This document shows positions 8,601-17,900 of a stretch of 57,460 bases of DNA, piece after piece. Origin of the DNA: Akkermansiaceae bacterium (GTDB lineage: Bacteria > Verrucomicrobiota > Verrucomicrobiia > Verrucomicrobiales > Akkermansiaceae); NCBI GenBank assembly GCA_015062005.1, contig SUVL01000017.1, positions 1-57,460 of the forward strand. Direction: 5' to 3'. The first letter of the stretch is position 1. Each line of letters starts with the position of its first letter. The position numbers were made by a program, and so were the translations under genes. The notes under the pieces are model-generated. The model worked only from the letters and a program-made list of their open reading frames with translations, made no database searches and was not told the DNA's origin.

Positions 8601-8966
8601 TTCAACAACCAGAAGCTCACGCTCAAATGGGATCGCTGGGGTGAAGAAACCTTCGCAAAACAGGGCGATGGCAAATACCACAAGTTAGATGCCAGGCAGT
8701 TGGAGGGTGAACGCATCCGCCAGCTCATGCGCAGCGGCAGTCACGAAGTAAGGGTGCGAAAGTTCCGCTTCACCTCCCGCCACTGGAGCGAGACGGTGCT
8801 GATTTCCTTCAAGCACAAGGTAGCCGTGCGCACCAGCGGCCCCAAGGATGCCGGAACGGTGGTGAAGTACGATAAAGACAGCATCACCATCAAGTGGGAC
8901 CTCTGGAAGGAGGACACCTTCGTGCGCCAACCCAACGGCACCTACCGCTCCACAAACAATCCCTGA
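5613..8966 (+). CDS. Membrane-anchored ankyrin-repeat protein with four C-terminal WDxWG modules
   Basis: The 1117-residue protein starts with a basic n-region and a hydrophobic segment (about residues 10-31), a signal anchor or uncleaved signal. Residues ~60-760 are ankyrin repeats; clear examples read DSHGYTPLMRAARTGKVEAV and DRNGNTALHLAVIRRG. Between ~797 and 1113 come four related modules starting near residues 797, 882, 967 and 1057. Each has W-x4-L/V-x-I, then xVAVR, then a strand and the signature KWDRWG-x2-xF followed by DGxYHK; the second lacks the full signature. Ankyrin repeats bind protein partners; the module has no name I can give. It has its own promoter, and the next gene is convergent. 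Function unknown; probably periplasmic. Confidence 0.85.
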   Translation: MKLRLSRKQTLYGSALLLLLLGAGTVALIPGTDPILEEIQQYASDETEQEAALRLDLREIRNGKNPNVADSHGYTPLMRAARTGKVEAVDYLLVKGARLHRKGPDGKTAAAMAENDEIRTLLKACALAERNPDEQEKEQMRRSLREANINPDNLTEALFEAINNWRGNSVILTAQVLALGGNANAVNAEGRHILQQRHRDPGSIILLLRQGSKPNAAVDSQGASHAVLNNISRHPRAVQALLTAKASVKGANALAMVAGRGESKLVRQFLELGADANGVADNGKTVLEHAIQGLGNPSGDAATTGISECVKLLLAAGARTEYQEKGGKLRSPLSPGGMSILPECLRLLVDAGANVNALNSRGANYAHIAVYKAPSPENLELLEDIVDAGADLKKVDDKGETFLFYALPGLCSLPVTDPDEEIRENAIDLLEDYLDVIEDAEPDPAALDRNGNTALHLAVIRRGTADDRLVEFLLEMGVDPAVRNVFGRTALEAMLRNPCGPRSKYVARLLTQKGPMPTDPGLQLVLASMIDDTAAIRKLLATKPSHDIMAVALGCVQNATAADLLLKAGAPGYYENMAYMVRHGNPDVVRIFAEHKRLHDLAPHWDCVRTEAMAKAFVEAGLMPGSPEDIANEKVLAYLLSLPDFSPNGVKINMSSWRQDDAMLPSTVKNGRKKMTRLLLEHGVALNGYDIAPLADASDVEIAEMLIEHGTDLTWRGPTGETLLSYHKNKLKQLARGYSESPTEAELEAFRTHHAIAEMLEDAGVSDIHPRKEEIKKQLQRGADTDDFRTVTFVTPEWSGPVRISDEAMVLARASGNTDTANIISMGPDRIKLKWDRWGYSYFVRKPDGNYHKMLDEDRYRDLLKAPTKVPHYYIDFTEDDGKEVRLYLHPDLEFAVRGDTLAGGQVQQLQRRYSGGIIKIKWLKGGDSHLINIKNKLTALNAETAREVLKEYRPVINYSEVRVVGKSWQDTLRISPDFKVAVRRTGSRDTARVLVFNNQKLTLKWDRWGEETFAKQGDGKYHKLDARQLEGERIRQLMRSGSHEVRVRKFRFTSRHWSETVLISFKHKVAVRTSGPKDAGTVVKYDKDSITIKWDLWKEDTFVRQPNGTYRSTNNP

Positions 8967-8981
8967 GGCCCGGGAGCCGTA

Positions 8982-11900
8982 TCAGAATGTCAGCCGGTAG
9001 CCCACCGTCCCGTTCCATTCCCATGCATCGGAGCGGAACTCGAAGCTGCCATCCAGGAACAGGAATCCGGCATTCACCCCGATGGGCACCGAAATTCCCG
9101 CCCCCAGTTCCATCCCGAAGCGTCCGTTTTCGGCAGAACGCACGCGGCCATCGCGCGCAGGCTGCACTGGGAGCTGTACATCCCCCACGCTGCGGGTGTC
9201 GCCAGCATCGGCCTTGACCAGCAGGCGGCCTTCCAGCAGGGAGCTGCGGTTCAGCGCATTTTCCAGCGCGTAGGTCTGTGCACGCGCACCCAGGCCGAAG
9301 GTGACCACGTCCATGCTCTGTTTCCCGAAATGCAGAGCGGCATCACTTCCGTGCTCTGTGAATGAATCGAGCGCCACGTGGCGGTAGCTCACGTTTATAA
9401 TGGGTTGCAGGCATGCCCGGTTATCTTCATCCAGCGGAATCACATACCCCAGCTCGTAAAGGAAACCGAACGAGGTGCCATTGGTATCCCCGTGTGTGCT
9501 GCTGGTGCCACCGGGATAATGCACGTGGCGGTTCAATTTGAAATCAGACCACCCGATGGTTCCCACCAGGGTATGGGTCCAGCGCCGCGCGGCATACCGC
9601 CCGAAGAGCGTCAGGTAATAGTGCTCCGTATCGCCTTCGGCTTGGTCGGGGGATTTCCCCTGAAAATCGCCGTACATGCCGGTGATGGCCATGCCTGCCG
9701 TGACCGTGGCAGAAAAATCCAGGTCTACCCCCACAGTCGCACCCCAGCTGCTGAGCGAATAGCCGGCATCGGTCCCACTGGATTTCAATTCACGCCGGTC
9801 ACCCTCTGCATTCACCCAGGCGTTGAAGAGGGGTAATTCATCGTATTCATATTGCGGGTCAAGCCCCATGCTGGTAGTGCGGTTGCGGATGGCCTTCAGC
9901 TGACGCTCCAGGTCTCCCATGCTCGCTGTGCCCAGCGCTGCCGCCCCTGCCCCTGCGACTGCTGCCAGCAAGCGATTTGCCCCGGCCTTATCCCCGCTTT
10001 CCACCATGGCATCCAGCGCGTTGGTGAGGGCAGATAAATCAGGCGAACCCGCCAGAAGAGAATTCGGCAACTGCCACATCAGCTGCGCTCCGGTCTGCGC
10101 ATTGGGCGAATGAGCCACCTTGGCATACTGATTGGTGGTATCCCGGTAGGCATTGAATATCAACATGCCGTCTTCTACCGTCAGCCATGCTTCTTCTATC
10201 CCCCGGAAGGGTGTACCGCCCCCCAGAAGAACAGGAGCCCTGCCATCATCGCCCAAGTCCCCTTCCCCGGCCACCCCAAGCACCAAGGTGCCGTCGTCCC
10301 GCAGTTCAACGGGCAGCTTACCGGTTGATTCCAGGGTGATGGCGGCTCCGTCCTCAACCTTCAGCGACTCAAGACTAAACACCTTACTGTCGTCATCTGA
10401 GTTGAAGACAATCTGGGTATCAGAGCCATCCAGCAGCTGGAGGGATTCCAGGGTCAGGACTGCGTTGCCATCTGCCCCCGCCTGGTACAACGATAACTTC
10501 CCTTCGTTCTGCAAGCTCCACCCCGTGTCTGCCTGCACACGGTTCAGGGTAAAACGCCCACCACCCGAAGCCACTGTAAGTACACCCTGACCATTTCCGG
10601 CAACAAGCGAGCCACTGAACTGAGCATCATTGATATTCTGGACAACGAATTCACCGCCTGCTGCGGTCAAGCGACCACCACCGCTCAAGGAACCGACACT
10701 GCCGGAAGCAGGCAGGCTGCCGTTCAGCTCCAACGCGCCAGAGCCGGATAAGGAACCGGTGAAGGAGTCGGAATTGCCGCTAATCTCCAATTCGCCCTCC
10801 AGCTGCAGCTCGCCGCTGCCATGCAGGGCATGAACAGCACTCCCTGCACCAGTCAGGCGAAGGGTGCCTTCATCCACTTCCAGCCAATCAGCGGTAAGCG
10901 CCCCACCTACGCTGAGCGTGCCGCTCCCCGTCTTCACCAGTTGCACGGCATTGCCGGCACTTATATTCCCTTGCAGTTCCGTATTGGCAGAGTTGATCTG
11001 GGCATCCTGCTCAGGTGTCAGAACACCATCCACGGAGACCAGCACTTCATTATTCAGCAACACGCGCAGCACACCGGCAGCTTCATCCGTATTGGTCACA
11101 CTGAGGTTACCACCACCCAGCAGGTTGTTCACCCATGCTTCCTGCGTATTATCGCCGGGCAGATTCAGGGAAAGGGTGTACCCAGTATCGACAAAAGTAG
11201 CCATATAGGGTTGCAAGCGGGTGTAGCTCGTCACGGTATCGTAATCACCATTCTCCATCACCATGTAAACCTCGCGCACAGCACCTTCGAGCACAATATT
11301 GCCGCCATCAATTCCCAGCACCACCAAGCCGAGAGCTTCCGGGGTGGTGGCACTGTTGGCAAACAAATCCTGAGCCGACAAACCATCCGCCAACACGATA
11401 TCTGCATTACTGAGATGAAGGTACACAGCCTGGCGCTTTCCGGCAAGCAGACTCTTGATACTTTCCATATCCAGGGTCACGGCAGCAGAATCGGCAATGT
11501 TCAGCGCACCGTCCGCTATGTCCAGCACCACTTGCTCGCCGGCGGCAAGACTGGCGCCAGCCCCCAGATTGGAACTGCCAAGAGTAAGGTGCATGGAGTT
11601 CACCCCTCCGGCAGTGCCCACATTCAAATCGCCGGAAATACCGGTCAGCAGGCCATTCGCTCCCACAGTGATGCTCTGCAGCACGTTTCCAGCCATACCG
11701 CCCATATCGACAGTCCCCCCTGCTGTCACATCCGCCACCAGGGTTCCTTCCAGGGTGGAGAGAGGCGCAGCCAGCGCACCATTGACCAGGGTGAACAGCC
11801 CCTCTCCGAGAACAGAGTTGCCAGCCCAACCACCTGCTGCAGATGCTGAGCCAAGCCGTACCTCAGCCCCCGCATCTATAGTGAGGGAACCGCTCGTGGT

Positions 11901-14825
11901 ATTCTGCCCCGTCAGGGTAAGTGTACCGGCCCCCTGCTGCCGCACATTCGCGCTGCCGCTGATGACGCCGCTCATCGTGGTGGGTTCCGCATACCAGAAG
12001 GAGTAGGTAGCGCCGGTGCCGGGACTATCCAGCCCCGCCTGCACCAGACCGTTTCCCGCAATACCCTCGCCACCGAAAAGCCAGGTCATAGAGGATGAGC
12101 CCGGGTGTACAAACTGCCCACTGAACTGGCTGATATCACCCGGCATTGAGATGGAACAGGAAGGCTTGAGCAGCAAATCACCTGAACCGCTGATTGTTCC
12201 GGTAAAGGTGTACGTGCGCCCGGAACTGCCATCGAAATACGTGGACGTCCCCTCTACCATTTCAAAGTTGGCAGCAGTCGTTGTACTGGCGGCAAACCAG
12301 AAACGCTGCCCGGCAACCTTTACCAGCGTTTCAGAGCCGCCTATGGAGGCCCCAGTCGCAAAGCAGACGCTGCCAGTCGAGCCGCTTCCATCTCCACTGA
12401 GAAGAAGAGTGCCGGCAAAGGCGCTGTTATCACCATTTACGGTCAGCTGCCCCGCCGCGCTGCCCAGGCCTAGTGTACCAGTACCGGAAAAGCCACCCGT
12501 CAGGGTGCCATTGCCACTTACCTTGTTGATCCGGAGTGTTCCCTCCTGCACTGCGATGGCGCCAGTCCGGGTATCGCCTGAAGCGGTCCAGGTAAGTGAC
12601 AATTCGCCATCACCGGACTTTTCAATACCACAGGACAACACTTGCTTCACCCCGTCATCGCTGACCCAGGAAACATTGTTACCATTTGTATCCACCCGGA
12701 CGGGGGAAATGGAATCTGAATGAATCTGCGCACTCACATCGGTGGTGATGCTGGCAGCGTAACGCAGCTGGCCACCATTGAAGTAGAGGGATGAGGTTCC
12801 CAAAGCATTATCCGCGCCAATCACCAGAGTGCCTCCCTGCAACACAGTACTTCCCGTAAATGACGAATTACCCAGATTCATGTTCAGCACTGTAGAGTCA
12901 CCGCTCACCGTCAGCGTTCCGCTGCTGACTATCCCGGCCGGATTTGTTCCAGCCGGGGCGAATGTGTACTCACCGCCAATCACCCTGATACCGGAGGGAG
13001 TCACCCGGTCAATCGTCACCGTACCAGAATTACGCGCACTGAAAGTCACCTGCTGCCCCGCGGGTCCGCTACCGTCCGCGTTGCTCCATTGGGCGGCAGA
13101 ATCATCTGCCCAGGTGGAGCTGTTTCCGCTCCATAACCACGGAAGGTCAGCAACATCGCCCACAATGAGCTTGAGCGCATTACCCGCCACTGCCAGGCTG
13201 TAAACAATATCCGATGTAGCATTCAGTCCACTGGCTGAGAAGTTATCAGCAGCCACGTCAGAAGCGGCTCCCCAGCTGACCAGCGGATATTCACCTACAT
13301 CCAGCGCCTCATAGCCGCTGACGATAACGCCATAGCCAGCCCCGGAAAGGGACAGGGCACCGCCAACCTGTACAGCAGCTCCAGACGTTCCACTCAAGTC
13401 GATACTCATGCTGGTACCTTCCCGCAATGCCAGATTTCCTTCCGTCGTCAACCGTGTTCCTGAGCCCATCGTAACACTCCCCAGGCTCGCATCTCCCGTA
13501 AAGGAAAGTGTTCCGCTTTGCACGGTGGTTGCACCGGTGTAAGTACAGTTACCACCATTCAACAGAAAAGCACCCGAACCAGTCTTGGTAATTCCCAGCG
13601 AGAGTCCGGCGACTGATGCTGCTGAATCTTTCACAACACCTGCGTAGCTTCCCCCTGCTACACTCAGGACACAGGCACCACTTCCTTCAGCCATCACCAC
13701 ACCAGCAGAGCCGTTCAACTCAGCAATCGAAGCGCTGGTACTCATCAACACCAGGCGGGCATTCTGCGTATCAAGCTGCACACCGGCACTCGCAGCAGCG
13801 TTTTCCGCAGCCAGTGCAAGGGTGCTCAGGTACTCACCACGCACATGATATGAACCGGTAAAGACATTATTATCATTCGTAAGCACCAGCCGGTGGTCAG
13901 AGCCAGTATCAGGAGTGCCGGCGGACAGAGTCAGCACGCCATCGCCCGACACAACGCCATCCCACACTACATATTTGCTGTAGTACAAAGCCATCACAGT
14001 GGTCGCCGTTTCATTATACACCGGGGTATTGGCCGTCACATCCTGCATGTTCAGATACACATCGCCACTCCAGTTCACGTGACCATCCCTGTTGCCGATA
14101 GTGGCTCCATTTTCTGTGCGCACCTCACTCGCAAAAACCTTGTTAGTAACCAGCCCGGCCACACCGCCGCCGAGGGTAAGAGTAAACGTACCAGCGTTGC
14201 CTACATTCACGCGCTGCGCGCCGAACCCTGCGTACTGCCCGGCACCACCGTGCAGAGGGGCGCGCCCCAAAGCCACATTACCTCGTTGGACATACAATAC
14301 TCCTGTGAAATCAGTCAGATTTTCACCAAAGATAGAAGCAGGAGTTGAAGCATCGGCCAGGTTAACCACCAGCTGACCAGCCCCACTCACCGGCCCGAAT
14401 GAAGTACCGACAGCGTTATTAGTACCCAGGCTGTTGTACCGATTGATGGTGAGGGTGGCTCCCTCCTGAATCTCGGTTCCGCCAGTAAAAGTATTGGCAT
14501 TCTGCACCACCAGAGACGCACCGCTGACCAGGGTCAAGCCACCGGCTCCACCTATGCTGCCAGGCCCGGAAAAGACAAATCCGCTGCCGCTGACCAGAAT
14601 GCTGCCGGGGGCTACAGCTTCGGTTATCGAAACAGCGGTGGATGAAGCTGCTGCCGTAAACTCCACATCATCACCATTGCTGAACACGGCCGGAGCACCA
14701 TTCTCCAGCCAGGCAGCATCCGTCGTGTTCCAGCTCCCTGAATTCCAGGTGAGGGCGGCCTCAATCGGTACGAATAGAGAAAGCAGCAAAGCTGCACGAA
14801 GCAGTGTGGGCAAGTGCGGTTTCAT
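8982..14825 (-). CDS. Giant autotransporter with beta-strand passenger repeats
   Basis: ATG 14825 gives 1947 residues; a TTG three codons upstream is less likely. A Sec signal peptide (MKPHLPTLLRAALLLSLF, cut after ...PIEA) leads into a passenger of about 1650 residues, rich in Gly, Ser and Thr. It has many passenger-associated transport repeats of the type NxFTGxTxxxxGTLxxxxxxALG, which form a beta helix. The last ~280 residues form the outer-membrane autotransporter barrel, from about FNAWVNAEGDRR to the terminal GYRLTF with the required final Phe. The passenger should be exported to the cell surface; no protease or adhesin motif was recognised. Family members in Akkermansia-type bacteria are candidate mucus or host adhesins. 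Confidence 0.92.
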   Translation of the reverse strand: MKPHLPTLLRAALLLSLFVPIEAALTWNSGSWNTTDAAWLENGAPAVFSNGDDVEFTAAASSTAVSITEAVAPGSILVSGSGFVFSGPGSIGGAGGLTLVSGASLVVQNANTFTGGTEIQEGATLTINRYNSLGTNNAVGTSFGPVSGAGQLVVNLADASTPASIFGENLTDFTGVLYVQRGNVALGRAPLHGGAGQYAGFGAQRVNVGNAGTFTLTLGGGVAGLVTNKVFASEVRTENGATIGNRDGHVNWSGDVYLNMQDVTANTPVYNETATTVMALYYSKYVVWDGVVSGDGVLTLSAGTPDTGSDHRLVLTNDNNVFTGSYHVRGEYLSTLALAAENAAASAGVQLDTQNARLVLMSTSASIAELNGSAGVVMAEGSGACVLSVAGGSYAGVVKDSAASVAGLSLGITKTGSGAFLLNGGNCTYTGATTVQSGTLSFTGDASLGSVTMGSGTRLTTEGNLALREGTSMSIDLSGTSGAAVQVGGALSLSGAGYGVIVSGYEALDVGEYPLVSWGAASDVAADNFSASGLNATSDIVYSLAVAGNALKLIVGDVADLPWLWSGNSSTWADDSAAQWSNADGSGPAGQQVTFSARNSGTVTIDRVTPSGIRVIGGEYTFAPAGTNPAGIVSSGTLTVSGDSTVLNMNLGNSSFTGSTVLQGGTLVIGADNALGTSSLYFNGGQLRYAASITTDVSAQIHSDSISPVRVDTNGNNVSWVSDDGVKQVLSCGIEKSGDGELSLTWTASGDTRTGAIAVQEGTLRINKVSGNGTLTGGFSGTGTLGLGSAAGQLTVNGDNSAFAGTLLLSGDGSGSTGSVCFATGASIGGSETLVKVAGQRFWFAASTTTAANFEMVEGTSTYFDGSSGRTYTFTGTISGSGDLLLKPSCSISMPGDISQFSGQFVHPGSSSMTWLFGGEGIAGNGLVQAGLDSPGTGATYSFWYAEPTTMSGVISGSANVRQQGAGTLTLTGQNTTSGSLTIDAGAEVRLGSASAAGGWAGNSVLGEGLFTLVNGALAAPLSTLEGTLVADVTAGGTVDMGGMAGNVLQSITVGANGLLTGISGDLNVGTAGGVNSMHLTLGSSNLGAGASLAAGEQVVLDIADGALNIADSAAVTLDMESIKSLLAGKRQAVYLHLSNADIVLADGLSAQDLFANSATTPEALGLVVLGIDGGNIVLEGAVREVYMVMENGDYDTVTSYTRLQPYMATFVDTGYTLSLNLPGDNTQEAWVNNLLGGGNLSVTNTDEAAGVLRVLLNNEVLVSVDGVLTPEQDAQINSANTELQGNISAGNAVQLVKTGSGTLSVGGALTADWLEVDEGTLRLTGAGSAVHALHGSGELQLEGELEISGNSDSFTGSLSGSGALELNGSLPASGSVGSLSGGGRLTAAGGEFVVQNINDAQFSGSLVAGNGQGVLTVASGGGRFTLNRVQADTGWSLQNEGKLSLYQAGADGNAVLTLESLQLLDGSDTQIVFNSDDDSKVFSLESLKVEDGAAITLESTGKLPVELRDDGTLVLGVAGEGDLGDDGRAPVLLGGGTPFRGIEEAWLTVEDGMLIFNAYRDTTNQYAKVAHSPNAQTGAQLMWQLPNSLLAGSPDLSALTNALDAMVESGDKAGANRLLAAVAGAGAAALGTASMGDLERQLKAIRNRTTSMGLDPQYEYDELPLFNAWVNAEGDRRELKSSGTDAGYSLSSWGATVGVDLDFSATVTAGMAITGMYGDFQGKSPDQAEGDTEHYYLTLFGRYAARRWTHTLVGTIGWSDFKLNRHVHYPGGTSSTHGDTNGTSFGFLYELGYVIPLDEDNRACLQPIINVSYRHVALDSFTEHGSDAALHFGKQSMDVVTFGLGARAQTYALENALNRSSLLEGRLLVKADAGDTRSVGDVQLPVQPARDGRVRSAENGRFGMELGAGISVPIGVNAGFLFLDGSFEFRSDAWEWNGTVGYRLTF

Positions 14826-14832
14826 AATCCGC

Positions 14833-14860
14833 AATTTACCAGCAAACCTTCCAAAAGCAA
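14833..14860 (-). promoter_or_regulatory. Possible promoter of the autotransporter gene
   Basis: On the reverse strand TTGCTT (14855-14860) and TAAATT (14833-14838) are 16 bp apart. The ATG at 14825 follows after 7 bp. The boxes are moderate matches. Confidence 0.42.
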
Positions 14861-14891
14861 GTTGTTTGACCTAGCTATTAGTCTATACAAA

Positions 14892-14920
14892 ACCGCGCAT
14901 CCAGTACCAGGATGCGCGGT
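14892..14920 (-). terminator. Intrinsic terminator of the Verru_Chthon A gene
   Basis: An 11-bp perfect stem, ACCGCGCATCC/GGATGCGCGGT, with a 7-base loop lies 27 bp beyond the stop of the leftward gene. On that strand it is followed by a short run, TTTTG. Confidence 0.7.
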
Positions 14921-14946
14921 GTAAGAATACCTTTGCTGGCGTGAAA

Positions 14947-17900
14947 TTAAATATCCCAGTTATCCAGCCACTTGAAGGATACAATGCGGAACTGGCGTCC
15001 CATCACCTTGTTCGTGTTGGAAAGACCTTCACCCCGTGAACCATCCGGCTTGTATTCCACATCCTGGGGCTTGTTGGTCGGGTCCACATAATTCATCGTG
15101 CGCTGCACGATGGCCTCGCACCAGGCCTGTGCCAGGATAGCCTTGTTCGGATTGCGCACGCAACCATAGGAACGCACGGTGAACGTATCATCGCGCACGG
15201 TCAGGATATTGCCAAGTGACGCAAGCACATCACTCTGAATCAGGTAACCGGGAGCTGCGGTATGCAGTGAGCCCATGCCGGCAGCCGGGTTCTTGAACAT
15301 CTGCCCGCGAGCCTCGGGAACCTTTACATCATTGAAGTCGCGGTTGATATCCGTTGCATCAATTGCGGCCTGGAGAGCGCCCTTCAGGCCATTCTCACCC
15401 TGTTCCAGGCGGCGGTTAATGAAGTCAGACATGCTGAGGAAGGGACCACGCTGACGCACCTGCTTCACCATTTCCTCTGCCAGCTTGCGAATGCCTTCAG
15501 CTTCGAGCATGCGCACCTCACCCCAGGCGGAGGTCATTCCTCCATCGCGGAAAGCGGAAGAGCCCTGCATCATGCTGTAACCACCCAGGCCATCCACGCT
15601 CTTATCCGTGGTGGAAAGCATGAAGCGGGAGAAGAGCACCTGATTATCACTCTTACCCTCTTCCACAAAAGCGAGGCGATTATTCTTACCAGCCACCAGC
15701 TTACGCTTGGCCAGGCCCTGCAGCACGGCAGCCCATGCCTCCACTGAGGTCGAATTCACATTGAAGCCGCCATCAATCATCAGGTACTGTGCGATGTATT
15801 TCCAGCCATCTTCGGCCATGATACGCTTGATGACCTGCTCATCATTATAGGGTGTATTGACACGCTTGTAACGGGATACAGGCAGCTCTTCATCACCCTT
15901 CAGGAACTTGGTCAGAACCTCCTCAGCCTTCATGCGTCCGTTCTTCGTCGGCATATCGGAAACAGAGGAACAGAACCAACGGTCCCACATGGCATCGTTA
16001 ATCATCAGGCCATGGTCAAAGAAATCGCCGAAAATCTTGGCATTGGTTGCGAAATCGTTGGCCTCCGTGTTATTCTGGAAATAGGTATACACATCATCAG
16101 CGGGCAGACAGGGGTCAGCAAAGGCATTACCAATACCAACACCCGGCACACCGGCCTGGTACTGCATACGGCGGAGCGCCCCCTGGGTCACATAATCGCC
16201 GGTTGTGCCGGACTTATACCAACCCGGCTGAAGGCGCATGCCGGAGAACCCGGCAAGAGAGAACGGAGGATGCACCGGAAGCTCCAATACAGAAGCAAAG
16301 GACACCTGCTCACCTTCACTGGTGATTCCAAGGAAGCCGTTACGCCCGATGTTGTCCATGGGGGCACTATCCATGCCGGCACTCACACGCAGAGCAGCAA
16401 GCTGGTACGGATGGTATTTGCGCATCTGGTCATCGGGATTGATGATGGCACTTCCCCAGAATGCGGGGCTGGAATGCTGCCAGAGCTTGGTGCGATAGTC
16501 ATTCGAGAATATCACCGAATTGGTGTGGGAGCCGGCAGACTTGGCCACAACACCCACTGCACCAATATAGTACGGCACATCCGGGTCGTCCTGGGAACCA
16601 TCCGTCTTCCACTCTGCATCCTTGTCTCCGCAGAACTGCGTATCCGTTTCCCCCACATTGGCAGAATCATACCATCCCAGCACAAAGCGCTGCGGGGAAA
16701 TGCCACGCTTATTCGTGCCGGTATCGGCGGAGTTGGGGGTGCCGGCACCATTGTAACCGGTGAACACCGTGAGACACTCAGCGTGCTTGGGAGCAAACCA
16801 TTTACCATCAGTTCCGGCGCTATCGGGCTGCCCCTGCCCCAGGCGGAGTTTCACATAGAATTTACCGCTATCAACGTTGGCCTGAGAGGGAACGCCTGGC
16901 GCATCCTCAGTATCTGCCGCACGGCCGGAATAGAAACGGGCCTTGTACCCGGACACAGAGCTTGGGTTGTAGCCAGGCACCCACGGATTGGCAAATTGCT
17001 TGGAGTAGTCGCCGGTCACACGAGCCTTGGCAGGAGAGAAGAAAATAACCTCACCGGGTTCAAACACGATATCGCCATTCTCATCGCCATTCGCGGCGAG
17101 GAAATAGTCGCCATAGTCCTGGCCGTAGCGAGACTGCTGCATCAAGTAATTATTCCAACCATACTTCCACGTGTTTGTCTGCTGCACGCAGTAGGTATCT
17201 ATCCACGTCGTTTTGTAAGGCAAGGACTGAGCCCAAAGCTGCTTTCCTCGAACACGCATGGGCACGTTATACGGATTCCACCACAGGAACATGGGCGCAA
17301 AGCACATGTCAAGATCATAGGTCGGAGCATCCTTTGCCAGTTTGTCCGTTTCTTTAGTCACCAGGCCGAAGTTCGACATGAAGGCCAGAAGGACGGGGGT
17401 TCGGGCATAGCCGGCAGTCTGGCTGCCCTCTTCCATCATGGCACGGGAATCAAAGAAAGTCTGGCCCAATTCGGCACTGGTCATTTCCTCGGGATCATCC
17501 TTGTAGTTCATCTTACGGTCGAACGCGGAACCGCTCATACGCGTATAAGCCTTCTGAACATCGCCCAGAAGACGAGCCGTGAAGTTCTTGGTATCCTTGG
17601 CGGTACCGTCCGGCCAGCAATTATAATAGGCATGCAGGTTCTGCCAGGAACCGATGGGCATATCAGCCTCAGTTCCCTGGGGCACCTGCTGGTTATCGGC
17701 GATGGGGCAGTCCTGGTTCGTGCGGGCGGCGAAATCCGTATCCTTGAGGCTTTCCTTATTCAGCAGCAGGCAGAGGTCCTGTTTGAAACCACCCATGCTC
17801 ACATTGATGGGGAGGGAATAGGAAGTAGTAGTTACATCAAAGAAATACGGCATACCGGCAGCCTGGGAAGAGGAGCCTACCAGCGGCAGGGATGCAAGCG

